A stretch of DNA of 55,905 nt from Planctomycetia bacterium (lineage in GTDB: Bacteria; Planctomycetota; Planctomycetia; Pirellulales; Thermoguttaceae). Under the pieces are notes generated by a model. That model saw nothing but the letters and a program-made list of their open reading frames with translations, had not been told where the DNA came from and did not search any database. The DNA lies in the NCBI GenBank assembly GCA_030527185.1, contig JAUNBF010000018.1:1-55905 (forward strand), read 5' to 3'. A program made the translations under genes and the position numbers. Shown here in pieces: positions 44,442 through 53,984 of this stretch (the stretch's first letter is position 1; every line of letters begins with the position of its first letter).

Positions 44442-45253
44442 GAATTTGGTTTTTTTAAGGAAAAACAGGGATAACTTTGTCGCAACAGGTCACGTATCCG
44501 AAACGGCTTGGAAAAGAGTGCCGTGACGCCGAGACTTTCCAGCCAGAGCCATTCTTTCACGCGGGGAAATTCGCTGAAAGTGACTGTTTTTTCAGGAGTT
44601 GTGTGCAAAAGAAATTCGGAAAATCGTTCCCGTGTGGCAGGTTGAAAATCGGGAAAATCGAATAACAAAACGTCGTAGGATGTTTCGGTGGTGGAAAAAG
44701 GGAGGATGGAAATACTCTTTTGCCAATACGCGTCGCGTAAGAAAATGTCCCGCAAAAGGGCGTACAGAGCATAATCCTCGGTCTGAATGCGAAATGTGAG
44801 TGGGGCAGGGGAGAAGTTTGGAATCTCCACCGGACGATGGACTTCTTCCAAAAACCAGAGATCGCGCTCTCCCATTTCCGGTTGCGACCAGATTGTCCCC
44901 AGCCCTTTTTGCCACGCGGCGTATTCGGTGGGAAAAAGGGTGTGGAATTCATGCCAGTAAAGATAGTGAATCCCTTTCGGTGGCGGGTCGGTACGGCGAC
45001 TTCCTTCACACCAGCTTCCCTGAATCACCACACGAGGTGAAATGGGAAAATGGGTTTTCAGAGTATCCATTTCCGCAGAGGAAAACTCACCGGGGAAAGA
45101 CTGCAAAACCAGCACCAGCGTTGGAATCCAATCCGGCAACTCACTCTTCTCATAATCGAATGCAATCTTTTTCTGAAAAATCTCCGCAGGTATCCGGTTT
45201 AGTACAAATCGGAATTCCGGTTGTTCACTATTACCCACAATCAGAAGTTTCAT
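44438..45253 (-). CDS. Unknown protein coupled to pheA, possibly degenerate receiver-like
   Basis: No family is recognised with confidence. The 271-residue protein starts like a receiver-type alpha/beta domain (MKLLIVGNSEQPEF) and ends with SLGVTALFSKPFRIRDLL, which resembles the last strand and helix of response-regulator receiver domains (K-P-F motif). The phosphorylatable Asp of true receivers is not evident, so it may be a degenerate signalling domain. There is no signal peptide or membrane segment. There is no clear Shine-Dalgarno before ATG 45253. It overlaps pheA by ATGA, which implies linked expression. Confidence 0.6.
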   Translation of the reverse strand: MKLLIVGNSEQPEFRFVLNRIPAEIFQKKIAFDYEKSELPDWIPTLVLVLQSFPGEFSSAEMDTLKTHFPISPRVVIQGSWCEGSRRTDPPPKGIHYLYWHEFHTLFPTEYAAWQKGLGTIWSQPEMGERDLWFLEEVHRPVEIPNFSPAPLTFRIQTEDYALYALLRDIFLRDAYWQKSISILPFSTTETSYDVLLFDFPDFQPATRERFSEFLLHTTPEKTVTFSEFPRVKEWLWLESLGVTALFSKPFRIRDLLRQSYPCFSLKKPNS

Positions 45254-45412
45254 ATAACCACTAGTACTTTGTTAAATTGATAATTATTAATTGATAATTG
45301 ATAATTATGGGTATTTATACCGTATTTTCATGGTGGATCATGTTATGACTCATGATATTTATTTTCCCATAAATTCATCTTAACGAGAAAAATCTATCCT
45401 AATCCATTATTT
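45254..45412. other. AT-rich intergenic stretch with ATTGATAATT repeats
   Basis: The region contains several near-tandem copies of TTGATAATT (45275-45308) and no open frame of note. A related ATTGATAATTGAT stretch lies at 12732-12746. Some of it may serve as promoter for the minus-strand gene at 45253; I could not identify convincing -35 and -10 boxes. Confidence 0.5.
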
Positions 45413-45689
45413 ATCTCGACGCAATCCCCGTTTCAAGTATCCACCGAGAAAAAAGTGGGAATGGAAATATCTGCGTCTTTTGCGTCATCTGCGGACAAAT
45501 ATTAATGTTGGAAGTCGTGAAATTTCTGGATTTATCCAAAAAACTCTCCTGGAATTCTTCTTAAAAACAGGTTTTTCTGTATTTCTTTTTTGTCTGCGAA
45601 TGACGCGAAAGACGCAGATGAAATTTTACTTCCATCTCCATCCTCTGTGGAAACTTTTCTACGCTGCCAACGGTTCAACCGATGTTTTC
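45413..45689. repeat. Dispersed inverted-repeat element, copy 2
   Basis: Related to 6805-7046. Inverted arms lie at 45469-45497 and 45591-45619 (25 of 29 positions complementary). At one arm position both arms carry T where copy 1 carries C in both (TCTTT for TCTTC), so pairing is conserved between copies. Confidence 0.75.
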
Positions 45690-45864
45690 AAAATGGCAAA
45701 CGTAGGAACCAGATTCTAGAAACGCTCTAATTATTCACTCCATAAATATTGGACATGAGAATCATTATATCCGAAAGTCTTTCCATGGCAAGAGGTTTTC
45801 CCCTGTTTCCGAAAGTTTTTTTGAAAAGTCTTCGGGTAAAGGGGATGGAAACCCGCCCCCACCC

Positions 45865-45892
45865 TTGTCAAAGGCTGGATGTGTGGTAAAAT
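45865..45892 (+). promoter_or_regulatory. Promoter of ahcY
   Basis: TTGTCA at 45865-45870 and TAAAAT at 45887-45892 are separated by 16 bp. A start site near 45899 leaves about 45 nt before the GTG at 45945, too short for a SAH riboswitch. Confidence 0.6.
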
Positions 45893-45944
45893 GGCTGGAA
45901 ATTTATTTTGTGGTTTTCTATTGGCTATGGAAGGAGTATGCGAA

Positions 45945-47261
45945 GTGTCGGAAGCGATGAACAAACTGCCGTATAAAGTGGCGGATATGAGTCTGGCGGA
46001 GTGGGGTCGGAAGGAAATCCAGTTGGCGGAAAACGAAATGCCAGGACTGATGGCGATTCGTCGGAAATTTGCGGCCGCCAAACCTCTGGCCGGGGCACGG
46101 ATTGCCGGATGCCTGCACATGACGATTCAGACGGCAGTGTTGATCGAAACGCTGGTGGAATTGGGCGCGAAGGTGATGTGGAGCAGTTGCAATAAATTCT
46201 CCACGCAGGATCATGCCGCCGCCGCGATTGCCGCAGCGGGAATCCCGGTATATGCCTGGAAAGGGGAGACCGATGAGGAATACGACTGGTGTGTGGAGCA
46301 GACGCTCTATTTTCCCGATGGAGAACCGTTGAACATGATTCTGGACGACGGCGGCGACTTGACGGCGATGGTTCACGCGGAAAAATACGCTCACCTGGCG
46401 GCAGGAATTCGCGGCATTTCCGAAGAGACGACCACAGGAGTCCATCGTCTGTATCAAATGTTTGAACGTGGCGAGTTGAAAATCCCGGCCATCAATGTCA
46501 ACGACAGTGTGACGAAGAGCAAATTCGACAATCTTTACGGCTGCCGGGAGTCGCTGGCGGACGGTATCAAACGGGCTACGGATGTCATGATTGCCGGAAA
46601 GGTCGTTGTGGTGGCAGGTTATGGCGACGTTGGCAAAGGGTGCGCACACTCCATGCGTTCGTACGGTGCCCGCGTGATCATTACGGAAATCGATCCGATT
46701 TGTGCGCTTCAGGCCGCGATGGAAGGTTTTGAGGTGAAAACGATGGACGAAGCCTGTTCCGTCGGGAATATTTTCGTCACGACGACGGGTTGCTGCGATA
46801 TTGTTCGAGCCGACCACATGGAAAAAATGCCGAACGACGCGATTGTCTGCAACATCGGGCATTTCGACTGCGAAATCGACGTGGCGGGACTGGAAGCCTG
46901 GCCGGGAATCCAGAAAGTGGAAATCAAACCGCTCGTGGATCGATACACGTTCCCCAATGGCCGGTCGATTCTGCTGTTGGCGGAAGGGCGATTGGTCAAT
47001 CTCGGCTGCGCGACAGGCCACCCCTCGTTTGTGATGTCGAACTCCTTCTCCAACCAGACGTTGGCGCAGATTGCCCTCTGGACGGAGCCGGAAAAATACC
47101 CGCTCGGCGTTCACGTTTTGCCGAAAAAACTGGATGAAGAGGTGGCTCGTCTCCATCTGGAACAGTTGGGCGTGCATTTGACCCAACTGACCGAAAAACA
47201 GGCGGCGTATCTCGGCATTCCCGTGGAAGGACCGTTCAAGCCGGATTATTATCGTTATTAA
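45945..47261 (+). CDS. ahcY: Adenosylhomocysteinase
   Basis: The 438-residue enzyme hydrolyses S-adenosylhomocysteine to adenosine and homocysteine, removing the product of methyltransferases. Family marks are [67 protein letters not shown], the NAD-binding GYGDVGKG and the C-terminal KPDYYRY that completes the neighbouring NAD site. The length is normal. The GTG at 45945 is preferred because AAGGAG lies 8 nt upstream; the in-frame ATG at 45957 has no such site. It is the first gene of a plus-strand run that includes a fluoride channel and a restriction-modification system. Confidence 0.96.
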   Translation: MSEAMNKLPYKVADMSLAEWGRKEIQLAENEMPGLMAIRRKFAAAKPLAGARIAGCLHMTIQTAVLIETLVELGAKVMWSSCNKFSTQDHAAAAIAAAGIPVYAWKGETDEEYDWCVEQTLYFPDGEPLNMILDDGGDLTAMVHAEKYAHLAAGIRGISEETTTGVHRLYQMFERGELKIPAINVNDSVTKSKFDNLYGCRESLADGIKRATDVMIAGKVVVVAGYGDVGKGCAHSMRSYGARVIITEIDPICALQAAMEGFEVKTMDEACSVGNIFVTTTGCCDIVRADHMEKMPNDAIVCNIGHFDCEIDVAGLEAWPGIQKVEIKPLVDRYTFPNGRSILLLAEGRLVNLGCATGHPSFVMSNSFSNQTLAQIALWTEPEKYPLGVHVLPKKLDEEVARLHLEQLGVHLTQLTEKQAAYLGIPVEGPFKPDYYRY

Positions 47262-47277
47262 AGGTGGGGCCACGTGT

Positions 47278-47688
47278 GTGGCAAAAAGAAGATCGACCAT
47301 GGAAATGTCCCTGTTGACCCGATGGTTCCTTTTACTGCTGGCAGGCGGATTGGGAGCTATCGGGCGTTATACCCTGTCCACCTGGGGGAATCGTCTCTGG
47401 GGAGAGGATTATCCCTGGGGCATTTTGTGTGTCAACCTGGCCGGATGTTTTTTATTCGGCTTTCTTTTTGTCTGGTTCACGGAACATTCCCCCAGTGCCC
47501 TGGGCAGAATCATTTTTTTAACGGGTTTTTTAGGTGCATTCACCACTTTTTCCACGTTTATGTTCGACACGGTGATTCTGCTGGAACAGGGTCGTCATGT
47601 CGCTGCTTTATCCAACCTCTGCTTTCACAACCTGCTCGGTATCGTGATGATTTATGCCGGTTTTCTGCTGGCAAAAAGTTTATGCTAA
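47278..47688 (+). CDS. crcB: Fluoride ion channel Fluc/CrcB
   Basis: The 136-residue membrane protein has four hydrophobic helices and the Fluc signatures: GGLGAIGRY near residue 23, WGILCVNLAGCFLFGFL near residue 46 (the conserved Asn lining the pore) and LTGFLGAFTTFSTFMFD near residue 81 (the Phe and Thr track). Fluc proteins act as dual-topology dimers that export fluoride. The GTG at 47278 has AAGGTGG 10 nt upstream; ATG 47299 is an alternative start that would drop seven residues. No fluoride riboswitch fits in the 16-bp gap after ahcY. Confidence 0.9.
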   Translation: MAKRRSTMEMSLLTRWFLLLLAGGLGAIGRYTLSTWGNRLWGEDYPWGILCVNLAGCFLFGFLFVWFTEHSPSALGRIIFLTGFLGAFTTFSTFMFDTVILLEQGRHVAALSNLCFHNLLGIVMIYAGFLLAKSLC

Positions 47689-47699
47689 GGAAGTTGAAG

Positions 47700-48668
47700 A
47701 TGCAAATGGAACTGTTTCAAGAAAATAATAAGGAAAGTAGTATTGCGGAATATTATTCACCGAACGCGGAAATTGTTTTCTCGCAAGGGGACTCCTATGA
47801 GATACTATCCCACTGCCCCAGTGAATTTGCTCAATTGATTATCACTTCCCCCCCTTATAATTTGGGGAAGGAATATGAAGTTCAGACAAAATTGGATCGT
47901 TATCTGGAAAAACTGGAATCGGTTCTGGAGGAAATCATTCGTGTTTTAGCACCGGAAGGTTCTTTGTGTTGGCAAGTTGGCAATTATGTTTCCAAAGGAG
48001 AAGTTTTCCCACTGGATATGTATTTTTACCCTCTTTTTGTACGCAAAGGGCTTCATTTGCGCAATCGGATTATTTGGACTTTTGAACATGGATTGCATTG
48101 CTCGAAAAGATTTTCAGGGCGGTACGAAACATTGCTTTGGTTTACCAAATCGGACACCTACAAATTTCATCTGGACCCGGTACGAGTTCCGTCTAAATAT
48201 CCCGGCAAGACCCATTTTAAGCCGGGAGCCAAGTATGGGCTTCCCTCCGGTAATCCCTTGGGTAAAAATCCGAGTGATGTTTGGAAATTGATGGAAAAGG
48301 AGTGGGAAACGGGACTCTGGAATATCCCTAATGTTAAAGCAAACCATCCAGAGAAAACTATCCACCCCTGTCAGTTCCCCATTGAATTAGTCGAACGATG
48401 TGTTTTGGCGTTGACGGACGAAGGGGATTGGGTTTTAGATCCTTTCAGTGGTGTCGGCTCCGCTTTGCTGGCAGCAGTAAAACATAAACGACGGGCAATG
48501 GGGTGCGAACAGGAAAAAAGTTATGTGGAAGAAGCGACCAAAAGAATGAACCTGTTGCTATCTGGCAATTTGCCCTATCGTCCTCTTGGGAAACCCGTTT
48601 ATCAACCCACCGGACGGGAAAAGGTCTCGCAAGTACCTATTGCGTGGTTGAAGGAAGGGGAAAAATAA
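47700..48668 (+). CDS. Type II DNA methyltransferase (beta class, SPPY motif)
   Basis: The 322-residue protein has the catalytic motif TSPPYN near residue 49 and the AdoMet-binding motif DPFSGVGSALLAA near residue 247, which is the beta-class order. SPPY favours N4-cytosine methylation, as for the BglII and BamHI partner enzymes; N6-adenine is possible. AAGGAAG lies 6 nt before ATG 47700. The endonuclease gene starts on the base after its stop codon. Codon use is clearly more AT-rich than in ahcY or uvrB on either side, which suggests horizontal acquisition. The specificity is not readable but should match the endonuclease. Confidence 0.88.
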   Translation: MQMELFQENNKESSIAEYYSPNAEIVFSQGDSYEILSHCPSEFAQLIITSPPYNLGKEYEVQTKLDRYLEKLESVLEEIIRVLAPEGSLCWQVGNYVSKGEVFPLDMYFYPLFVRKGLHLRNRIIWTFEHGLHCSKRFSGRYETLLWFTKSDTYKFHLDPVRVPSKYPGKTHFKPGAKYGLPSGNPLGKNPSDVWKLMEKEWETGLWNIPNVKANHPEKTIHPCQFPIELVERCVLALTDEGDWVLDPFSGVGSALLAAVKHKRRAMGCEQEKSYVEEATKRMNLLLSGNLPYRPLGKPVYQPTGREKVSQVPIAWLKEGEK

Positions 48669-49235
48669 ATGGAAATAGCAGGGATTTATTCTTTTTATCA
48701 CGGAGAGGAAATCGTAAGAGAAAAATATGGAAAGCTGTTAAAAGAGGTAGAAACAATCATCCATCGTGTCGATGCGGAAAAATGCAAGACGAAAGAGAGC
48801 GAAGAGAAAACCATGCCTGGAAGACTTCTCTACGCGCCTCGATTATTAAATTCGGAATTTAAAAAGGAGTTTGAATGTATAGGGTGGAATTCTGTACAGG
48901 TTCCTTGCGAGTATTCGGCAGATTATTATGTGAATGGTTATACCCCAAAATCTCTTTCCGGGAAACCTTACCGGGAAATGGATTTTGTGAAGGATTCTTT
49001 GGGTGTGGAAGTGCAGTTTGGAAAATACGCTTTTATGGTCTATAATGTGGCGGCAAAAATGACCATTTTCAGGAAGTTGGGCTACATTCAGGCAGGAATA
49101 GAAATTGTTCCGGTAAAAGAATTGGCACGTGATATGTCCAGTGGGGTTAGTTTTTTTGAACAATTTGTGTGGGATTTGGAACATCGTGGAATTTCCGATA
49201 TTGATACACCAGTGATGATACTTGGAATAAAATAA
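48669..49235 (+). CDS. BglII/BstYI-family type II restriction endonuclease
   Basis: The 188-residue protein resembles BglII (223 residues) around the active site. REMDFVKDSLGVEVQFGKYAFMVYN near residues 101-125 holds an Asp followed by E-V-Q-F, matching the Asp/Glu-x-Gln metal site described for BglII. The N-terminus is shorter than in BglII. Relatives cut AGATCT or RGATCY; the site recognised here is a guess from family. The ATG follows the methyltransferase stop with no gap, and AGGAAGGGG lies 8 nt upstream, so the pair is co-translated. The gene is AT-rich like its partner. Confidence 0.82.
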   Translation: MEIAGIYSFYHGEEIVREKYGKLLKEVETIIHRVDAEKCKTKESEEKTMPGRLLYAPRLLNSEFKKEFECIGWNSVQVPCEYSADYYVNGYTPKSLSGKPYREMDFVKDSLGVEVQFGKYAFMVYNVAAKMTIFRKLGYIQAGIEIVPVKELARDMSSGVSFFEQFVWDLEHRGISDIDTPVMILGIK

Positions 49236-49254
49236 AGAATCAGGAACTTGAATC

Positions 49255-50556
49255 ATGCGAATCAATTTAATTCATGAAGGAGCGAAATTTCTCGAGTACG
49301 AAATTCGGCAGATCGTCGAACATGCGTATAAAATGCGAGAGATGGGAAAGGATATTATCTGGGAAAATATCGGCGATCCGATTGCCATGAAAGAGGAGGT
49401 GGAACCCTGGATCAAGGAGATTGTCCAGGATTTGGTGGCCGATAGCGCTTCGTGGGGCTACTGCCCGACACGAGGGATTCTGGCGACGCGGGAATTTTTG
49501 GCACATCAGGTCAACGTGCGCGAAAATGGTGTGCAGGTCACGCCAGACGACATCATTTTTTTCAATGGTGTGGCGGACGCTATCGACAAAGTTTACGAGT
49601 TGGCTCACCGAAACGCTCGGATTTTGCTTCCGACGCCGGTCTATTCCACGCACTCCTCCAACGAAAGCAAGCGGGGTGGATACCAGTCGCTGCAATTTCG
49701 GCTCGATCCCAAAAATCAGTGGTTGCCGGATATGGACGAGGTGCGAAACATCATCCGCTACAATCCGCAAATTTCAGGAATCGGCCTGGTCAATCCCGAT
49801 AACCCGACGGGGATTGTCTATCCGCGCGAAATTTTGGAGGAATTTGTGGAAATTGCCCGCCAGAACGATCTTTTTCTGGTGGTGGACGAAACGTACAGCC
49901 ATATTTGTTACAACGGCGCGAAGACGCTCCATCTCTCCCAGGTGGCGCACGACGTGCCAGCCATCGCTCTGCGGGGAATCAGCAAAGAGTATCCCTGGCC
50001 GGGGGCGCGGTGTGCGTGGATGGAAATTTTGAACAAAAACAAGGATGAGAATTTCTCGACGTATATCGACAGCATTCTGAACGCGAAAATGCTGGAAGTC
50101 TGCGCAACCACACTGCCGCAACTGTCGATTCCGAAAGTTTTCGGCTCGCCGCGCTACCCCGAACACCTGAAAAAACGGGCGGGAATTTTTGAGAAACGGG
50201 CAAACGAGGCGTACGATTTGTTCCGCCAGGTCGATGGCATTTGGTGCCACCGTCCGCAGGGGGCGTTTTATTTCAGCGTCGTGTTCGACGACCACGTTTT
50301 CCACCCGAATCAGAAATTGCGGATCGAATCTCCCCAACTTCGGAAGTTTGTGGATCAACTTTGCGAAAACGCGCCGGGAGATAAACGTTTCGTCTATAAT
50401 TTGCTGGGTTCCAAAGGGATTTGTGTCGTGCCGTTGAGTGGTTTCGCGACGGACAAGATGGGATTCCGTGTGACGATGCTCAATCGGGATGATGAGAAGC
50501 GGAAGCAGATTTTTACCGATATTACCGAGGCCATGCGAGAGTTTTTGAATAGCTAG
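49255..50556 (+). CDS. PLP-dependent class I aminotransferase
   Basis: The 433-residue protein is a fold-type I aminotransferase of the aspartate/aromatic class. It has ENIGDP at the N-terminus, WGYCPTRGILATREFLA, GLVNPDNPTGIVYP, LFLVVDETYSHICYNG and the Schiff-base Lys near residue 244 in GISKEYPWPGARCAW. A C-terminal FRVTMLNRDDEKR holds the carboxylate-binding Arg. It probably moves amino groups between an amino acid and 2-oxoglutarate; the true substrate cannot be read off. It begins 19 bp after the endonuclease gene, returning to GC-richer codon use, so it is likely native sequence flanking the acquired R-M genes. Confidence 0.9.
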   Translation: MRINLIHEGAKFLEYEIRQIVEHAYKMREMGKDIIWENIGDPIAMKEEVEPWIKEIVQDLVADSASWGYCPTRGILATREFLAHQVNVRENGVQVTPDDIIFFNGVADAIDKVYELAHRNARILLPTPVYSTHSSNESKRGGYQSLQFRLDPKNQWLPDMDEVRNIIRYNPQISGIGLVNPDNPTGIVYPREILEEFVEIARQNDLFLVVDETYSHICYNGAKTLHLSQVAHDVPAIALRGISKEYPWPGARCAWMEILNKNKDENFSTYIDSILNAKMLEVCATTLPQLSIPKVFGSPRYPEHLKKRAGIFEKRANEAYDLFRQVDGIWCHRPQGAFYFSVVFDDHVFHPNQKLRIESPQLRKFVDQLCENAPGDKRFVYNLLGSKGICVVPLSGFATDKMGFRVTMLNRDDEKRKQIFTDITEAMREFLNS

Positions 50557-50627
50557 AACGTGGTTCAATTGAACAAAGCCCTGGTGCATTTCTGGAATTC
50601 ATTTACTTTTTATGTCAGGAGTCCATT

Positions 50628-52712
50628 TTGTCCGAATTTCGTCTTGAGGCACCGTTTCAGCCAGCAGGCGACCAGCCGGAAGCAATCGCGGAGTTGATTC
50701 GTGGCTTGCAGCGTGGAGAACATGCGCAAACGCTCATGGGCGTGACCGGTTCGGGAAAGACGTTTACGATGGCGAACATCATCCAGACGATGCAGCGTCC
50801 GACCTTGGTCATGTCGCACAATAAAACGCTGGCCGCGCAGTTATTTTCGGAGTTCAAGCAATTTTTTCCGCACAACGCGGTGACGTATTTCGTCAGTTAT
50901 TACGATTACTACCAGCCGGAAGCGTACATTCCGCAACGGGATATTTACATTGAAAAGGACGCGTCGGTCAATCAGGAAATCGACCGGCTGCGGCTGGCGA
51001 CGACCAGTGCGTTGGTGAGTCGGCGGGACGTGATTGTGGTGGCAAGCGTATCGTCGATTTACGGCCTCGGTTCGCCGGAAGATTATAAGCGGATGGCCTT
51101 TTCGCTCCACCGGGACCAGATTTTCGACCGGGATGAGATGTTGGCGAAGTTGGTGGACATCCAATACGAGCGGAACGATGTGGCACCGGAGTCCGGCAAT
51201 TTCCGTGCCCGTGGGGATTGTGTGGAAATCTATCCGAGCTATGAGGAATTCGCGTTTCGGATTGAATTTTGGGGGGATACGGTGGAGCAAATCTCGATCA
51301 TCCACCCGCTTTCGGGCGAAGTTTTGCAGCGTTTGGACGAAGTGGCGATTTATCCGGCCAAGCATTTTGTTTTGCCGCAGGATCGAATTGACGACGCGGT
51401 GGGGAAAATTCGTCGGGAACTGGCGACGCAGTTGGAACATTTCAAAAAGGAGGGGAAAATCCTCGAAGCTCAACGTCTGTCGGCTCGCACGCGGTACGAT
51501 TTGGAGATGTTGCAGCAGGTGGGGTATTGTCCCGGCGTGGAGAATTACAGCCAGCCACTTTCGGGACGTGCGCCAGGAGAGGCACCGGATACGCTTTTCA
51601 GCTTTTTTCCCGATGATTATCTTCTTTTTGTGGACGAGTCGCACGTGACGGTGCCGCAGATTCGGGGAATGCAGACGGCCGACCGGAACCGGAAAAAGAC
51701 GTTGGTGGAGCATGGTTTTCGGCTTCCCAGCGCGATGGACAACCGACCGTTGACGTTCGATGAATGGCAGGCCAAGGTGAATCAGGTGATTTACGTTTCC
51801 GCGACGCCAGGGCCGTTTGAACTGGAGCAGACGCACGGGAAGTTCGTCGAGCAAATCATCCGTCCGACCGGGCTTCTCGACCCGGAGATTGAGGTGATTC
51901 CTGCCAGTGAGGTGGAGGCGGGGAAATCGGCTGTTTCGCCACTTGCTTCGCCGGGACAGATCCCGCATCTGATTGGTCAGGTGCAAGAACGGGCGGCCAA
52001 AGGGGAGCGCGTTCTGGTGACGACATTGACGAAACGGCTGGCGGAAGACCTTTCCGACTTTTTCACGAAAAAAGGGATTCGTTGCAAGTGGTTGCACAGT
52101 GAATTGGACGCTTTCGAGCGGGTGCAGTTGTTGCGGGAATTGCGGGAAGGGGCGTTCGATGTACTCATCGGCGTGAACCTGCTGCGAGAAGGGCTGGATT
52201 TGCCGGAAGTTTCGCTGGTGGCAATTCTGGACGCGGACAAGGAAGGATTTTTGCGGAGTGAAACGTCGCTCATGCAGACAATCGGGCGGTCGGCACGCAA
52301 TGTTCACGCAAAAGTACTGTTGTATGCGGATAAAATGACGGAGGCGATGAAAAATGCCATTACGGAAACGTACCGCCGTCGCGAGTTGCAGAAAAAATAC
52401 AACGAAGAGCATGGCATTACCCCGCAGACCATTCGCAAGAACATCCACCGTGGCATTGAGCAGGAGGCGGAAGCGTATCTGAAAGCCAACGCGGCTGTCG
52501 GGCGGACGGATACGGAAAAAATCGTGACGGAAGAGTATATCGGTGAACTGGAAGCGGAAATGATGGAAGCGGCCAGCGCGTTGGAATTTGAACGAGCCGC
52601 AGCCATTCGAGACCGCCTGGAACAGATTCGCGATCAGATTGGAAAGAAGGTCTCGGAAGTCTCTGTCGAACGGAAAAAACCAGGTGGACGCAAAGGACGA
52701 AAGAGGAAGTAA
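50628..52712 (+). CDS. uvrB: Excinuclease ABC subunit B
   Basis: The 694-residue protein is the damage-verification helicase of nucleotide excision repair. It shows the N-terminal FQPAGDQPEAI, Walker A GVTGSGKT near residue 38, the beta-hairpin segment YYDYYQPEAYIP, VDESHVT, NLLREGLDLPEVSLVAILDADKEGFLRS, IGRSARN and a C-terminal UVR motif (ALEFERAAAIRDRLEQI) that binds UvrC. The start is a TTG at 50628 with CAGGAG 8-9 nt upstream; no ATG fits. The C-terminus ends in a basic tail (KKPGGRKGRKRK). Confidence 0.96.
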   Translation: MSEFRLEAPFQPAGDQPEAIAELIRGLQRGEHAQTLMGVTGSGKTFTMANIIQTMQRPTLVMSHNKTLAAQLFSEFKQFFPHNAVTYFVSYYDYYQPEAYIPQRDIYIEKDASVNQEIDRLRLATTSALVSRRDVIVVASVSSIYGLGSPEDYKRMAFSLHRDQIFDRDEMLAKLVDIQYERNDVAPESGNFRARGDCVEIYPSYEEFAFRIEFWGDTVEQISIIHPLSGEVLQRLDEVAIYPAKHFVLPQDRIDDAVGKIRRELATQLEHFKKEGKILEAQRLSARTRYDLEMLQQVGYCPGVENYSQPLSGRAPGEAPDTLFSFFPDDYLLFVDESHVTVPQIRGMQTADRNRKKTLVEHGFRLPSAMDNRPLTFDEWQAKVNQVIYVSATPGPFELEQTHGKFVEQIIRPTGLLDPEIEVIPASEVEAGKSAVSPLASPGQIPHLIGQVQERAAKGERVLVTTLTKRLAEDLSDFFTKKGIRCKWLHSELDAFERVQLLRELREGAFDVLIGVNLLREGLDLPEVSLVAILDADKEGFLRSETSLMQTIGRSARNVHAKVLLYADKMTEAMKNAITETYRRRELQKKYNEEHGITPQTIRKNIHRGIEQEAEAYLKANAAVGRTDTEKIVTEEYIGELEAEMMEAASALEFERAAAIRDRLEQIRDQIGKKVSEVSVERKKPGGRKGRKRK

Positions 52713-52819
52713 AAAGATTTCAGACGGCACATTCATGCCAACCACGTATAAGGCAGTATAAAAAATTTTGAAATGCCTGTCACCCCCCTTGACAAAATGG
52801 TAAGTTTTGTTCCATTATC

Positions 52820-53105
52820 TTACCCAAAAACAAAAGCAATTTCAGGCACGGAATACGTATGAATTTCACTGCCGAAAGAGCGGACAATTTCGTTATAAAT
52901 CTGTTTCTCTTTCGACTTGAAAAGGATAATTTCGCCGTAGAAATCGACAAAACTTTTGCAAAAGTCGAGCAGGGGAGGGAGACAAATCGCCGCAACGGAA
53001 GACAGAAGACCCATGGCTTGTTTGACGAGTTTTTCAACTTTGGGCGGGGCAGGGGAGTGTTTATGCGCTTCAAGTCGTGTTGTGTGCGGACAGTGACGTG
53101 AGATG
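52820..53105 (-). pseudogene. Remnant of an unknown gene (C-terminal part)
   Basis: On the minus strand a frame from about 53105 to 52820 encodes a plausible protein tail (PPKVEKLVKQAMGLLSSVAAICL, FCKSFVDFYGEIILFKSKEKQIYNEIVRSFGS). The upstream part is split over other frames and no start with a ribosome site is visible. I do not recognise the family. Together with the next entry it may be one decayed gene. Confidence 0.4.
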
Positions 53106-53188
53106 TGAAGTAATAACGAAACGCCTCAAAAGTGCGTACCCAAATTCGAGAAATGGGAATTTCTTTTTCACTGCCGCGAACTTTTTCA

Positions 53189-53600
53189 CGGGATAAAATC
53201 CGAAACCATTCCATTACCCAAAGCTGGGGCAGGGCGGTCTGACTCTTGTGCAAATCGCTGAAAGTCGTTATACCATAACGCTTTAGAGCTTCTCGATGTA
53301 CGCGGAATTACACGGGTGATTACATAAAGTTTGTACAGCCTCAAAAGATTCGTTCTGGCGAGGCATTCAAAACCAAAACGTACCCGTACGGCAGGAGTAT
53401 TTTCTGTCGGATTACTATGGATGTAAACTTTCATCCCATGGCTTTCCTGTACCCATTTATATTTCCAAAATCCCATACTCGCACCAGACAAATCCGCCTA
53501 ACTCGATATAACAAGCGACTTTATCGCCATCATCGGAAGCCTGTTTTGCCGCGTCTAAAAGCGGTTTCAGATTCTGGCAGCCGAAACGGAGAATCATTCT
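53189..53600 (-). pseudogene. Remnant of an unknown gene, several frames
   Basis: Minus-strand frames give protein-like segments (ILRFGCQNLKPLLDAAKQAS, DKVACYIELGGFVWCEYG, then in another frame MKVYIHSNPTENTPAVRVRFGFECLAR), broken by frame changes. Codon use is unlike the intact neighbours. No family assigned. Confidence 0.35.
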
Positions 53601-53619
53601 CCATCATACCGTAACGCAA

Positions 53620-53980
53620 TATCTTTTATCTCCGATACAGACCGTGAACTCATACCACATACCTCCATAATCGGCTTTTACGGCGGGATAAACCCACCTA
53701 TTATCGCACGTCGCGGCTCGTTGGCCGTATGGAAAATCTCTCCTCAGAATCCTTGTTGCTTACTCCCGGCAATTCGATTCCAACCGCCTCGGCAAGAAGG
53801 TAATCAACCTCTGTAAAGCTGCGTTCCTCCATAGCTTGTATTCCACTTGTCAACAGTCACAAACATCCGCCGAAATTTCCTCCGAGAACGTTCATGAGGG
53901 CAAAGCGAACAAAGCTGATATTCGCGACGGTGGCATGATCAACGTATCTCCCAAAGCGTGGATATAACCTCGTAAGGTGC
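53620..53980. other. Degraded non-coding stretch
   Basis: I see no intact open frame, promoter or RNA gene in these roughly 360 bp. Short protein-like fragments occur in several frames, as expected of long-decayed coding DNA next to an insertion sequence. Confidence 0.5.
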
Positions 53981-53984
53981 CAAG

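Noticed and set aside
45690..45944. Possible SAH riboswitch before ahcY
   Set aside because: The predicted leader is only about 45 nt, and no conserved SAH riboswitch core was recognised.
47262..47299. Possible fluoride riboswitch before crcB
   Set aside because: The gap after ahcY is only 16-37 bp, too short for the known fluoride riboswitch fold.
52859..53101. 80-codon plus-strand frame starting MNFTAERADNF
   Set aside because: The opposite strand reads as a more protein-like sequence, and no convincing Shine-Dalgarno precedes the plus-strand ATG.
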